A stretch of 64,000 bases of DNA from Aspidiotus rigidus (GCA_035079385.1 JAVHKY010000010.1:2170001-2234000); one strand, 5' to 3'. Numbered from the stretch's first letter, positions 19,701-33,057 are shown. Notes: generated from the sequence alone by a model not told the origin. Program-made: numbers and translations.

Positions 19701-20017
19701 TTTCCTATGGGGGGTAGTTTGAAAAACTATTTTGCTAAATCAGGAGCATCGGGACGCGACACCTATTTTTATCTGCGAGTTTTAGTGTAACTCCACCAAC
19801 ACGAAAAGTTGAAGCTTCCTTAACGATGTTAAACGAGGAATGCAGAAATATGTTGTATGGGTCGAATTTGTTTCAGTACTGAGGTTTGTCATTGAAATCT
19901 TGAAGAATTTGAAATTTTTGTGAGTTTTTTGTATGTATGATAGTGCGTGGACTTGAACTATCCCTAAAAATGTTGACCTCCAAGATTATGATAGGGGACT
20001 TGGCATCCTATCATATA

Positions 20018-20402
<385 letters not shown>

Positions 20403-20404
20403 CT

Positions 20405-20545
20405 AAGTCTCCCTCCTATCATATAATATAGCCCAAGAAAAAAAACAAAATTTTTCCAAGTCCATTTTGACCAGATGGCGAATGGCGGACAGCAAATTTT
20501 TCAAGGGAGCCCCCATAGAACATGTTCCCTGTTGAAAGGTCGACT
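20405..20545 (-). repeat. GAACCTG-family 5' part
   Basis: On the minus strand it reads from the 5' end (CAGGGAACATGTTCTATGG, about 20535) through a degenerate GCCGTCC block to AAGTCC-type minisatellite words. A 109-residue minus frame (20403-20732) overlaps and is not called a gene. Confidence 0.6.
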
Positions 20546-20834
20546 CTGGAGCTAAATAATATGATAAGAGGGGAACTTGAAAAAAATTTTCACTCTCGAG
20601 CAACATATGACGTAAAAACGTACTACCGTTCTCACAAATTGTCGTGTTGCTGGCGTCGCATTTGCACTCGCAGTCAAAGTCGCGAGTTGTGAGAATATAA
20701 GTGCCCGGCTCTATTACGCCGGTGCTTACCAATTTTGCGGTATCGTAGTCGGATAGTCAAGTGGGTAACTAAGGACACCTCTGAACTATCTAAACGGCGT
20801 TCGCATAACGAACCTCTGAATGAAATAGGTCCAG

Positions 20835-21000
20835 GTCACTGATGACGTCCTATTTTTTAGTAAGCTTATAGTAGTCTAGGCCTCCTCTATACTAGCCTTA
20901 TAGCTTTACACTAGGTCTAAGCTTCCTCGAATTCTCAATATCAAAACCAATTTGACTCGCAGAACAGGTTCCCTGCGTTCTTCGCTCAACTTCGTTAAGG
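20835..21000 (+). repeat. GAACCTG-family 3' part
   Basis: It contains the TAGTCTAGGCC...TACTAGCC words, GCTTCCTCGAATTCTCAAT, an AACAGGTTCCCTGCG subterminal repeat and the end GTTAAGGAAGCC. Confidence 0.6.
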
Positions 21001-21475
21001 AAGCCTCAGTTAACTTCAGGAGAGACATGAAACATGTCAAATATAAATGAAAGAAAAGCGTGACACCATCAATGTGATTAGATGATGAGTAGGCGAGGTG
21101 CGAAAGGGACTTGAGAAAATGACAAACAAAAGAGTAGGACATCGTCAGGGCTGAGCATTGCTCATAACCCATGAAAACGAGGAAAGAACGAGCAGGAGAA
21201 TGTGGTGTCATCAAACAATGAACTTACCAAAATCAGAGTTGATGTCAAGGAAAATCAGGATAGTAACATATAGGAGGAGGACTGTTTTTAAAAACTTCAC
21301 TTACGTAGAAGAAAAGAGAATTACTGAAAGCAACTACGATTGCGAGTTTCCCGCTGCCCTTGCACATGGTACCGATGGTCGCTAATTTTTCTTTTTGGAT
21401 AATTAGAAATTTTGAAAAAGGAAATTCACTTGCGCTAAGTCATACAGGTCGTTTCAGTTTTGATTTATTGTTCGC

Positions 21476-21511
21476 CTGAAGATGGCATGTTAGTCGGAAA
21501 CACGTTCGTTG
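21476..21511 (+). ncRNA. Hammerhead-like relic
   Basis: CUGAAGA (21476-21482) has the C-U-G-A-N-G-A core pattern. A weak stem II (GGC/GUC) and GGAAACACG follow. It may be the end of an old Penelope-like element, since PLE coding relics start 1.4 kb downstream. The stem is short and one extra G precedes GAAA, so activity is unlikely. Confidence 0.3.
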
Positions 21512-21519
21512 AAATCGTG

Positions 21520-22920
21520 AATATCTTCTCTTCTCTCTTTCATATGGTGGTATAGGTTTTAATGAAATATCTCAAATTAAATTTTACGCGAGCCTCAATT
21601 CAATTCTTTTTGTCTGTTTAAAAATTTTTATCGAAAATTGTCTGAAAAACATTATTAATTCTTCGATTTTGGATTGTCTCACTTTTCTTGGAGATTAATT
21701 CGTACCGTGCACGTCTCCTGTTTTTTCGCGTATCGAATTAGATGATAATTCCTGTAAAACGCGGCTAAAATTATTCTCAAACTTCACGTCACACTCGTTC
21801 TATCTCTCGTATTGCGATTCGATGTGAGAACATGCGAATAAAGCACTGCATACTTTGTACGACGACAAAAACTATTCTGCAACTCTGTTCCGTCGTGCAG
21901 GCACCTATCTCATATAGTCATATGGTGTACTTACACAATGTAGCATACATTGATATGGTCGTATTCGTTTTCTAAGTAACCGAAACTCAGTTTGTATCGA
22001 CTGTAAACGAATTATTTGATATTGCTATACATACGCCACATTATCGCGCTGAGATAAAAGTGTGGTCGTGTGGACCAGGGGTGGGGGAGAGGCATTACGT
22101 AAGTGCATCCATCGTTATAATACTCGTGGTAATGACTGGTATAACGAAGATGGCAGGCCACGTGCAGTCCTTGACGGATTGACCTTCTTGTGGGGCCGCG
22201 AAAGCTCCACGTGCATTTATTGCAAATAATGTTGCATGATAAAACGAACGAGGAAGTGGAGCGGTAAAGAGAGTGATCATTCGCGAAATATTTGGCACGT
22301 TTTAACTTAAACGCGTTCGTTAGCTCGTTGCATTCCGACTCCACCTTGCATTTAGTCATTGCCCTCTCTTTTTTCTGTAATAAGCGTCATGGTTTCGCTC
22401 GCCAACATTGTAATGTATTATTGTGCCCTGAACAGCACCTTTCCTCTGTAGATACAATATGTTGTATAATATTTTGTCTGTTCGAAATACGGATAATGTC
22501 TTGAGCTCTACCTGTACGCTCGCTTGTCTTCATGTACGAGTCATGCAATGCTTATGTATTTCTGGAATTACCGAAAGAAAGAATTTTACTTAGAGGGTTT
22601 CCTACCAGTTTTTATTGATGAATGAACTGTTAATTTGAATTACGTGCGCCATTACAGTAGTGCCAAGACTTTTGTCAGTGTTGGAATGGAGTCAGATGAT
22701 AAGTTCTCCTGAGAGAGGGGAGCTTTGAACAAACCTTGACGATATTTTGCAGCAAATTTTTTTAGTCCTGGTATCCGAAATTCCAGAAAGCAATCTATCC
22801 GTTGGGAATTCCGTATCTTTAAACACGACAAGCGTTGGCCAACTCTCGATTCATTCTATTGAAAATTACACAATTGTAATTTTGTTAAGCTTTCATTCCC
22901 CATATTTTCAGGAATTTGGA
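21520..22920. other. No recognised gene
   Basis: Overlapping frames of 60-115 residues on both strands at 22010-22510 lack recognisable motifs. If the hammerhead-like relics at 21.5 and 24.3 kb mark the ends of one PLE, the N-terminal coding part of that element would lie here, but I cannot recognise it. Confidence 0.35.
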
Positions 22921-22929
22921 ATAAGATTC

Positions 22930-24235
22930 ACACATTCGCTAAAGCATACAAAACTTCGTCAACATACCTGTGCCAATAATGAATTTGTATTTCCTCGTCA
23001 ACGATCTGAAGGATGTTTCCCTCCCTCTGAGTTCAAGTCTACGTTCCTTCGATGTTATGGGGTTATTTCCCAACATATCCAAGGCCGTTACTATGCAGCG
23101 GTTGGTGAGCTACTCGTTTCATGAGGAAGTGGGTGAATTCTTTGATGACCTATTGAAGGTCTGTTGGTTCCCGAACTTTTGTAAATTTTATGGTAAATTC
23201 TACGAGTTCCCTGAAGAGGTAGGGATCCCCATTGGACCTCCGCTGGGTTCTCTTATTTTGGAAGTTTTATGTTTGAATTTGAGGTGGACCTGTTCTCTTC
23301 GGGCCGGGAGTCATACCCACTATTGGCACAGGTACGTTGACGACGTTTTGTGTGCGTGAACCGGTCCTACAGAACTCCTTGGTGAGTTTCTTGCTTATCT
23401 AAACAGACTTTACCTTTTCCATAAAATTTACACTGGAAGTTGGTGGCTCCGCTATAAACTTCTTGGACTTGTATTGTTTCCGTCAATGACGGTGTCCATG
23501 AATTTTGGTATTTATAGAAAAAATACCTCGAACGATATTACCATTCACGGGTCGTCATTCGTACGTGTTGCCCTGCAAAGTTGCTACTTTTAATAGCCTG
23601 ATATGATTCATATCTCCTTGATTCAGGCCGCTTTCTATAAAGAATTAATAGAATAGACATTGACCTTATGGTTCGTAGGAGGCTCACTAGGAAATGCCTC
23701 GACTCTTCGACCTCCCTCCCCCGGGGTTTGCACCATAATGGTAGGAAACGGTGGATTAAGCTCCCGTTTCTGGGGCAGTTTTCATCGCAGTTAGGCCGTA
23801 TCCTCCGCCCTTTTCGGACCGCCTTTCATAATCACACTAATGTTGAGAGTCTTTTCGTGAAAATAAAGGACCCTACTCCAGTGGCCGAGAGGGGAGGGGT
23901 CTATAGGGTGACTTGTGGAGATTGCTCCAGCGTCTACATAGGGATGTCCAGCCGCCAACTCCAAATTAGAGTGTTGAGGAGCACAAAAAAGCATTGGATG
24001 AAAGGGAAAGTGGAGGAGTCAGCCTTTGCTGATCATTTGATCGAAAGTGGAAGTCCTCTTCCACAGGAAAGATTCGTATTTTAAACGTCTAGCCTTTGAG
24101 GAACTAGAAATCCTCCAACATCGGAATAATAGTGACGTTAACGTTCTGAACAGGTACATTCCTGAAGAAGGATTGATCGAACTAGTCTACGGGAATGATT
24201 CACATTTCGATGACTCGTTGGTTCGATCATAATTC
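22930..24235 (+). pseudogene. Decayed Penelope-like element (RT plus GIY-YIG)
   Basis: In shifting plus-strand frames, the RT region shows SFDVMGLFPNISK (motif A), then GIPIGPPLGSLI (motif B) and the catalytic block HRYVDDVLC (near 23345). After about 300 bases with broken frames comes the linker (WIKLPFLGQF) and a GIY-YIG nuclease block: GVYRVTCGDC, then VYIGMSSRQLQ (about 23900-23970). The C-terminal segment (FEELEILQHRNNSDVNVLNRYIP) lies in another frame at 24080-24165. The order RT then GIY-YIG identifies a PLE. Frameshifts and stops make it inactive. Confidence 0.8.
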
Positions 24236-24285
24236 CGTTTGATGTCATTTGTTCTTGTTGGTGTTGGGTTCAGCCGCTTTCTCTA

Positions 24286-24318
24286 CTTCGAGAATGGCTG
24301 TTTAGCCGAAAGCGCTCA
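24286..24318 (+). ncRNA. Hammerhead-like relic downstream of the PLE
   Basis: The words GGCUGUUUAGCC (stem II) and GAAAGCGCU are kept and match the motif at 60341-60370, but the CUGANGA box has decayed to UUCGAGA. Its position just after the PLE coding relic fits a terminal repeat of that element. Confidence 0.4.
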
Positions 24319-24660
24319 GTGTTTTCAATTTCGTGTGGTCTATTTGCAGTTTCTTTTGTTTTACTCCTTCGAGAAGTCAACGTAGAATCGCGCGCTAGTT
24401 TATACCATCGTCTCATCGTCGACGTCGAATTTCATTCCATTATCGCTATTGTTATATACGTTATTCAAGAGACTGACAACCGACGTCAGAATTGCGTCAA
24501 TCTGGTATAGGGTTTTGTCAAGAATGAGTTGACACTGCACTTGGTATTAGATTCGACGTCGAAATTGTGTACAATTGCCTCATTCTAGCTTTTCCATCGC
24601 TCATCAATAGTTAGAGCAGTATATCTCTTCTGGGTACTTCAGCGACTGCCGGTCGTCGGT

Positions 24661-25022
24661 GGGAACCTGTTCTGTGGGTGGTTTTTTGAGAAATTTGCCG
24701 TGCGCCGTCTACCGAAAAACTTGGAAAAATTTTGATTCTTATTGTATATAGCTTGGAGCATAAAATTTTTCAAGTCCCCCTTCTATCATAATATAGCTCG
24801 AGAGTCTAATATGATAGGAGGGAGACGTAGAAAAATTTCTCTCGACCTATATATTTCGAAGTCCCTAAAATAGGTCCACGTCACTGATGACGTCCTATTT
24901 TATATTAGGTTTATAGTAGGTCTAGGTCTCCTTCATACTAGCTTTATACTAGGTCTAGGCTTTCTTGAATTCTCAATACCAAAACTAATTTCCACGTTTA
25001 ACTTCGTTAAGAAAACCGTCGT
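24661..25022 (+). repeat. GAACCTG-family copy
   Basis: The 5' GGGAACCTGTTCTGTGGG, the GCCGTGCGCCGTC block, about two minisatellite units, a TAGGTCTAGG-rich part and the 3' end (CGTTAAGAAAACCGTCG) are all present but diverged. Confidence 0.7.
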
Positions 25023-28000
25023 TTTTTTTGGACGAATCGGTTCCGTTAGTATTGAACCAATTTTGCTGAGGTTTTGAATGTTGTTTCTTAATAGCGCACA
25101 ATCGTTGATTAGGGGTGTTCAAAATCCAAAACCTCCTTCTTTGGCTGAGAAATACGGTGTATGGGTCGATAACTGGTCGTGTATAATTTGGGTCCGTCGC
25201 TGTCGTAATTTTACCCTGTATTATTGATTAACCCTAGTATCGTTTTCTGGATGCAAAAACTTCTGGAGTCACTGTTTTCATTTATGATAGAATAATTTAA
25301 ATCATATTTATAGAAAAAAAAAACGGCTCATTTAGAAAAAACGAGAATTTCCAGAAGAAAAATTTGAAAATTATTTACTTGTACTTAGTATTGAAACTTT
25401 ATTGTTATTACTACTATTACGTCTTGCAAATGTACTGAAACCTTATTCTAATTATGATTATATCGACACTGTAAGTGACTGGAGAGTTCAGAAAATTGAG
25501 GTGGGAGTTGGGAAGAATCACAGACCACAAGTAAATGAAACGCAGATAGTTAGGAGAGCTGGTGGTCGTATTGGAGTTGTTACGAAGAGCAGGTGGAAGA
25601 CCTGGAGAAACAGAGTGGGAAAGACGAATATTTTCAAGAGTGGAACACGAGAAGAGGTTACAAACAGATATATGATCATATTGACAGTATCGGCAAGAGG
25701 GGAGGAGGAGAGAATAGACCTAAAAAAATTGTTCCGAGAATTTTCCCAAGTCTCCCCCTCCTATCATATAAAGCTTAGAGCCTGAAGTTTTTCCAAGTCC
25801 TTAAAATGATGACGTGACAATTTGAACGCGCTGCAATTTCAAGGAAGCCATCGTTTTTCCAAGTCCCCCTCCTGTCATATATTGCTCAACAGTGGAGAAA
25901 TCCTTTCCTTCGATATAACATTCCTGACGCATCCTGTAACGATTATGTGTAAAGCGGGTTCTGTGTTCTCTGATCGCCTAGTTCACGGTTCTCACCTGGA
26001 GCTGGTCCGTGACGGTCGGACCGAAAGATGTTGTGCATAAGTCGGTCAAAATTCTAAATTTCAACTCTTTATTTGATATATTTTATTATAATTATTTCTA
26101 TTTTTCTTATTTACTTATTTTGCTATTTTGTGACTGTTGCTGATCCTCGTCTACCGACTTTTAATGATATATTTACATGAGTGTTTCTCGGCGTTTGTAG
26201 TTATGAAAACTCTCTATTCAGGGATCGGTAATTGTTTCTAAGGTCAGAAATAGGGGGTGAGTACGGGGTCAGAAATCTTGTGGGATAGAGGAAAATCATT
26301 GGCGGCAAAGTCATGTTCCAGGAAATTGATTTAACCCGGAATCCATAGGAAGAAGACAGACGTAGAAGTGGATAACAGTGATTTTAGAGGTAAATGAATG
26401 CTCTGAGTACAGGAATTATGTATGTAGTTGAATTCGAGTCATGTACAGCCAGAAAGGATGAAAATGAGTCAGTTAAGGGTAGAATTTTGAGCTGGGCGTG
26501 AGAAAGACAAGAGTATAAGGCGTTTTCTTTGGTAGTGGAAGCAGAATATTTCCAATCAACGACTGATTATGACTCCTTGGATTGAGTACGCGTGTCCTGT
26601 TTTGGGTCCAGATTTAGATTCGTCGGTAAAGTAGGGCTAGTGGGTCGAAAAATTAGGAAAGAGATGATGTTTCTAATGAGTTTTCGGTATATAGTATTTC
26701 GAGTTTGGAGAATTATTAGCTGGATCGAGTTGGTTATCTGGGGGAGGGGATAGCTATGGAGAGGTGGGTGATATGATAGGGTTAGGTGGTTCAATTTTAG
26801 GCGTTTGAATAGTTCAGATTTAAGAGGAAAGAGTAGGAGAAAATCATGTTGGCCGAGTGCTTGTGAATATTGAGCTGTGGATACAAGGAAATTTACAGTG
26901 ATAGTAAGGAAACTGCATTTGTGGAAGTTACGAGTTTCGACCCAAAGGCTGAGAGCGGGGTTAGGGCGCCGAGAGCTTGATTTACCTCATTGTATGGTTT
27001 TTTATTAAAGAAGAACAGATGATGATATATGAATTTGTTTAGTTTTAGCGTTGGATGGAAGAGAGGAGAGTCGGATGGGTAAAAGAGTGTCAAGTGGGTG
27101 GTTACTTCATCAGTAACGGAGTGTGATCTTCTTCAGATAAATTTCTTTCTAGTGGGAAACTCGCTATCTGTTTTGTTGGAGGGGGGAGGAGGTATCCTCA
27201 GGAAAGCACGTGTTCGTGTCTGACTTCTGTGACGCTATCATTTTTGAAAAATTATGATAGGAGGAGGACTTCGAAGAATTTAGACTATTTTGCCGATTTA
27301 GATTTTCGCGCTTCCACTAATATTGGTCATTGATAATCGCCAATCACGATCGTTCATATTTACACATAGCGTTTCATCAATTTCTATGAGAATTCGCAGT
27401 TCTGATTTTCATATGACTGCCAATATTACCCAACAGCGGATGAGTGACACTTGATAATGAAGAACTATTGTTCTTAACAGAATCTTTTTGAATCTCGAGT
27501 GGAAGTGGAACTGCTCGTAACTCAGCTCCGACGACCGTGGACATTTTCCCCGACTCGCTTTTTCTCTCTTGCCGAAGCTAACCAAAGCCCTTTCTCGGAA
27601 CACCCCTTGGAGAAATTATGAATAATTTATGTACTGTCAAATTTATTGTAACAGTTATCAAGAACTAATAAAAATTCGAATTTGATTGGATGCGAGGACG
27701 TCAATACCGTAACTTGCTTTCCTTTATATTGAGTATAAGTAGAGTAAGACTTGACTAGGGAATCATCTTCTTTGGCGGAAAGCGACAGTCGTGGACGAGA
27801 TGAAAAATCCTCTCAAGTTACGGGTATGTTTTTACTTGAGCCTAAGTAAAGAAACACCTATAGGATGAAGCGTCTACAAACAACCTTCAATTCATTCTTT
27901 TAAATAACTAGGTAGTGCATGAATTTCAGCGTTCGTGTAATCATGCAGCTAGATAATTTGTATCCGGTACAAAATATCGTCCAAAGATAGTGACGAGTAC

Positions 28001-29080
28001 CCACAAAATAATGTACAGAAAACTTGGTTTTAGCCCTGGGTGCGGCACAAAATAAACGATAACCGATTAAAAAAATGACCAATAAGAATAGGCAAAAAAC
28101 GGGATCGAAACATTACCGATAGGTAGAGGTTGAAAAATATATAATTTTAAAATTGACACGAAAGGGTGGGGACTGTATCAATAATTTAATTACGTCATCT
28201 ATTCAAATTTTTATGATTGATCGCGTATCTTAAAAATTATCGAAACGCTGTGGCATTGAAGGGAGGGTTAGGGAGATCAATCCTGTGCTTGTTTATATTT
28301 TATCAGAAAATATTTATCAAAATGTGATTATTATGAAAGGAAGCAGGCAATGATTCCTCTCTTTTTCAAACTGCCAAAATAGAACTCAAATTTCAAATTT
28401 TCCAATTGTATTGAATGGACATTTTCAATGCAACTTTCACCGTCATTTTATTAAATCGCTAATCTCATTACTGTATCATCTTAACATAATTTTATAATAC
28501 ACTATACATGTAGCCTACCTGTAATGTATTAAGATTATGTGCAATTATAGTAAATATAAAACAATTTCTCAATATCCATAATATTTCTGTATAACTTACA
28601 CATGTATAATGTACCAGAGATTTCGTTCAATTAAGTTTAGGCTGTTGAAACAACAATTCGGTGAAGCTAGTTTGAGCCGCTGCATGGCAATTGGAAAATG
28701 CGGATATTTAAGAGCTTTTCGGTTGCCATGCCGAGGTAGGTGATTTCGTCGAGGTACGATGAAGATGTCAATTTTGCCAAATCTTCACAAAATAGAATCG
28801 ACTGAAACGTGCGTTTTCGAGGATTGTACTTCTCCAGGTGTTTTAGTTAGTTGAATTGAAGGACTTGCACCTGTTGGAGTGCAAACCTTAGGAAACGATT
28901 TGCAAAGTATTTGGAGAGAAGATGGGATATGGTACATCGTAAGCGGCGCAATGAAACAACGTCGGTAATTTTAAAATGATACGATAAATATATGCTGTAT
29001 TTAAACCTTCTTATAGCAATGATTTATTGTATTCCACTTCTCATTTTGTTCTAACAAGTCCATGTATACAATTTTAACGT
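25023..29080. other. Mostly unassigned sequence
   Basis: Fragments of the GAACCTG minisatellite occur at 25745-25880 and 27252-27275. At about 26180-27115 the minus strand keeps several proline- and leucine-rich frames that could be a very old LINE, but I see no diagnostic motif. A small hairpin, GCATGGCAA/TTGCCATGC, lies at about 28681-28735. I found no supportable gene. Confidence 0.35.
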
Positions 29081-29570
29081 ATGTATATTGGTGAGTATTT
29101 ATTTTATAAGACCAAAGATTTGGATAATCTTCAATTTAATAAATAAAAAAATTATTCAAATAATACCCAATAATTGATTTATTCATAATATTATAAATAT
29201 TAATATTTTATCTATGTTTTAATTGAAATCAATTAAAAAAACATTTATTTAATTTTTTTTAATTATTTATATAATATTTAAATTAATTTATTAAAAAATT
29301 TAATAATAAAAATTTAAAATATCTATATACAAATTGATATCATATTTAAAAAAATATTTTATGAATTAGATTTAACAAACATTTCCGTTTATTAGTTCAT
29401 TTTAACAAATTAAATTTTTCAATTTATATTTAATATATAAATTAATGTTAATAAAATAATTGATATCAATATAAATTTTTTGAAAAAAATTGTTCTAAAA
29501 ATATTGAATGAGAAAATTTTTTATATTTAAATTTAAATGTCAAAGTAATACAAATCATTACTAGCAATAA
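29080..29570. other. Extremely AT-rich island
   Basis: For nearly 500 bases the sequence is almost only A and T with scattered G/C, far more AT-rich than its surroundings. It is followed by a long T run (about 29610-29630). No long frame exists. I could not match it to a mitochondrial gene by eye; an old organellar insertion or a simple-sequence origin are both possible. Confidence 0.5.
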
Positions 29571-29593
29571 ATAAAAAAGCATTAACCGTAAAT

Positions 29594-29625
<32 letters not shown>

Positions 29626-29639
29626 TTTTGAAATAAATG

Positions 29640-30820
29640 ATTGTAATTTTATATTAACAAAACCATCGCTAGATTTTTCTTGTTTGTTTCTGAAAACATA
29701 CAAATTCTATAGAGCTGTTAATTAAGGAGTAGATTTTCCTCTCCACTGTAAAAGTGAAACACCATTGTTCTCCTCAAATGTCTCAATAGCGGTTGAGAAA
29801 CAGCAAATTTTTTGAAAAATCACACTCTCCTCTCTAGGGACTGAATAGTAGACCTGGAGGTCTGAAATTTCAAATTTAGCGTATTTAAATAGAGTCTTTC
29901 AAATGACTTTAATACGAAAGGATTCTAAGCGGGGGCGAAGGCACTTTCGACTATCTTATCCGGCTATAGGCCTTTTGATTCAATTAGGTCACCGTTCAAC
30001 TAATTGTTGAATAGTGGAGGTTCTTTGATTCTGTAAGACTAAAGGATACAATAGAATTAATTCGGTTCTCTAAAATATGACCAGAAACATCTAACGACGA
30101 CATACTCAACGATTAAAACGTACGGAGTAATTTGAATAGAGCCACAGAAATGAAAATAAGGGATACAACTTGTCGGTTTACGCATTTAACTACTATTGCG
30201 TAAGTTCTTGAAAAACTATGTGGAGTTGAATAAAAGTCAAGTATTACTAGCACTGTAATTTATTTTTAACCTCTAGTATTGTTTTTATAAAAAGAGGACA
30301 TTCCATGAGATAATGATGAAATTTGCAAAATTTAATATTGAAAATGAAAAATACAAAATGAAGTTTGTAATACTTGTTTTTTAATCAGTATACTAACACA
30401 TTTTAGCAAGAACTCAATAAAATTATCGAGATAAATCAATTTGAAGTCAATGTTTGACCTCCAGAAAGATTTGATAAAGTGCAACCCGCACAACATTTAA
30501 AGCACAATTAAAAGCCTTAATAACAGTCCGTGACATCCTTCTGCAAAAACGTGACTCATACAATTTGAATAGCATGAGTGTTGAAGTTGTGAAATCATTC
30601 ACCAAAGCGCCACTGTCAACCAACTTATTCCTTAGACTTACAAATTCTGTTGTGTTTGTATTATGTTTTTGTGTCGGTATCACATATTTCCTAAACTATG
30701 AAGTTTCTAGGAAATATTTTTGTATTTTTTAAATTAAATTCTGTTTTTCACTCCACTAGAATGATTTTTATTTTAATTAGTGAGGTTTATAGATTGGTTA
30801 CCAACGTGCAATAAAGAATG
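29640..30820. other. No recognised gene
   Basis: A 78-residue minus frame (30447-30683) has normal composition but no motif I know. The rest is AT-rich with nothing notable. Confidence 0.3.
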
Positions 30821-30824
30821 GAAA

Positions 30825-31075
30825 TGGACATAATACCTTTTTCATTCTGGAGATAAAACGGTATCCAGTTTCACCTTTGAACAGCATATTTTACACACAC
30901 AGGCTGTTGACACACTCACACAAGCACACAACAAAATATGGGATTAAAAGGGTATGAACTAAGAATTCTTAATTTTTATTTTTTTTGATTCACTCACGCA
31001 ACCCATACTTACTTATAATATCATTCAGTAGTAGACTCTCTTGTTGTAGGCTGTTGAAAGTAAAGTAGGTATTAG
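30825..31075 (-). repeat. Half copy of the CTTTCAACA MITE family
   Basis: It matches the right half of the complete element at 34257-34748, including GACACACTCACACAA, GATTCACTCACGCAACCC and the terminal GCTGTTGAAAG. A more diverged, inverted relative lies at about 31300-31360 (TAGAGTCTACTACTAAGTG). Confidence 0.65.
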
Positions 31076-31459
31076 GAGAGTATAACAGTCATGCTGGAAT
31101 CATGTTCATATTCCATTTATGCCCCACCATTTTGTATTTACTAATACAAACACACATGTTCAAACCTAATGTATTCAAAATACTGTCTGATTTTGTAGTA
31201 TTATAAGGCAACCACCGACACGACATCTGGCATGATATTCAAAGGTACCCTGCCATCTTGTATTTACTTACCACAACAAGATATGGCTTTCTACAGCCTA
31301 TAGTAATAGAGTCTACTACTAAGTGATATTACAAGCGGTGTGGGTTGCCTGAGGGATGCAGAAGGGCTGATGATTGTGTCTGAATATGATACCAGCATAA
31401 CTGTTATACACTCCTAATACTTCGGCTGATTTTTGCCCTTTCCTCATACAGCAAATATA

Positions 31460-31890
31460 TAAAAAGACATATCTATTATTTATATATATATCATTTCATA
31501 TATTTGTTCCAAATAAATGAAGTTGAATGTAGCAAATGTATAATAACATAGATTATGTCTTGTCATATATTTGCAAGAACTACAGAATGAAGAGCACACA
31601 AGGCTTGCCTTTTGACATCCACCCACAGGTCCACATGACGTTCTACATTTGCAGGATATGGATTCCAAGATATCCTCAGGAGCAGGTTCTTGAACAGTTT
31701 CTACTGGTTCTAGACCAACAGCGTTTTTTTCCAGCCCCATTCTGTCGGAGACAATATATTTCCAACTCAAATTTGCACTTGCAAGAATACTCGAAATGAG
31801 TTCTGTCGAGCGGCAGCTTTGGCGGAAGGAACGCTGGCTCACACGGACGTCACCGAAGTCAATCAAATCAAACAAAATCAATTAGTATGA
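31460..31890 (-). pseudogene. Second CXC (tesmin-like) gene relic
   Basis: A 133-residue minus frame carries LEPVETVQEPAPEDIL, then SCKCRTSC, then CQKASLVCSSFCSSC. This is the same order as the gene relic at 12608-13430 (LPAPDALLHLI, SCGC, CSCRKA, LKCSQLC). The cysteine pairs follow the CXC pattern but the second half is cut short, and the GCDTTS part is absent. It is a truncated gene copy or part of an unrecognised transposon. Confidence 0.55.
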
Positions 31891-31914
31891 CAACTCTTTC
31901 ATCCCGTTTTTTTT

Positions 31915-32115
31915 AACAGGAAACCTGTTCTATGGGGGGCTTTTTCAGAAATTTGCCGTCCGCCGTCCGGCAAAAAACTTAGAAAAATTTCAACTCTCGA
32001 GCCATATATGATAGGAGAAGGACTTAGAATTAAAATTTCGACTCTCAAGCCATATATGATAGAAGGGGGACTTGGAAAAATTTCGACTCTCGAGCCATAC
32101 ATGATCTGGTATGAA
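31915..32115 (+). repeat. GAACCTG-family 5' part
   Basis: It starts TTTTAACAGGAAACCTGTTC. The CCGTCCGCCGTCCGG block and three 45-base units follow, then it stops at ATGATCTGG. Confidence 0.8.
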
Positions 32116-32199
32116 ATATTTGGGGAACAAGGGTGGTGCACAGGTTTGTCTAATAATTTCCAGGAAAATTTTTCAAGGTCCCTTTCTCTCTGCTTCATG

Positions 32200-32470
32200 C
32201 AGTATATTATACTAGGCTTATACTTGGCTTAAACGTAGTATAATAGAACTAGTATAAACTACTAATACAGACCTCCTAAGCCAGTAGTATAAAAGAAGCC
32301 TGGACGTAGTAAAAAGCTAGCATGGAGGTGCTTCGACCTAGTATAAGCCCAGTATAAAATGTCAAATAGTATAGCTTAGCTAGTATACTAGGCTAGTATA
32401 ATGCATATTAGGGCTACTATAATGAACCCTAGTATACCAAGCTATACTATATATTAGGTCTGATTTCACA
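32200..32470. repeat. TAGTATA-rich degenerate repeat
   Basis: Short words such as CTAGTATAA, TACTAGGCTTATA and AAGCCTGGACGTAG recur in both orientations. The same vocabulary forms the 3' part of GAACCTG elements and the tandem repeat at the right end of the window. Confidence 0.6.
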
Positions 32471-32950
32471 GCCGGACGTGCGGACGCAAATTTCGGAATT
32501 ATGGTGGGGGGTCAGGTCAGCGCTAAGACATGAAACATATCAAAAATGGATCTCACAATTGGGTTCCAAAACCAGAACTGGAAGAAATCAAATCCCAGAT
32601 TCAGGTTCTAGGACCATCAGAACCCAAAGGAACCAGATCTTGGATTTGGATCTAGTAAATCAAATTTTGAAGAAACGAAAAAAAAAAGAAAAGAAACGCC
32701 GTAACTTGAAAATTACTTCAAGTTTTGACATGTTCATGTACCTTCTCTACCCCTACCCTAATCTTAAAATATGCGTCCGGGCGCATGACCTTAGGACTTG
32801 GAAGTTTTTTACGTCGAACAGCCCTATTCCTGATTCCGGAATTTGCGTCGGGCGTCTGGGCGTCTGTACAGTATACTGGACTTGAACTAGGCTAGGCCCC
32901 TCCTTGTATTATACTAGCATTATACTAGTTTTTTTAACGTCGAACCTCAT
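32470..32950. other. No recognised gene
   Basis: A 135-residue plus frame (32478-32885) has no recognisable domain and includes a lysine-rich low-complexity part. Not called. Confidence 0.35.
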
Positions 32951-32961
32951 CCTACCCCTGA

Positions 32962-33057
32962 TTCGGCTTACCTTTTTTGATTCAGTCACGCAACCCATAC
33001 TTACTTATAATATCAATCAGTAGTAGACTCTATTGTTGCAGGCTGTTGAAAGTTATA
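32962..33057 (-). repeat. Terminal fragment of the CTTTCAACA MITE
   Basis: Only the end of the element is present, from GATTCAGTCACGCAACCC to GGCTGTTGAAAG. It is directly followed by a GAACCTG element, the same adjacency as at 34748/34755. Confidence 0.65.

Noticed and set aside
29080..29570. Mitochondrial rRNA insertion
   Set aside because: I could not find any conserved rRNA word; composition alone is not enough.
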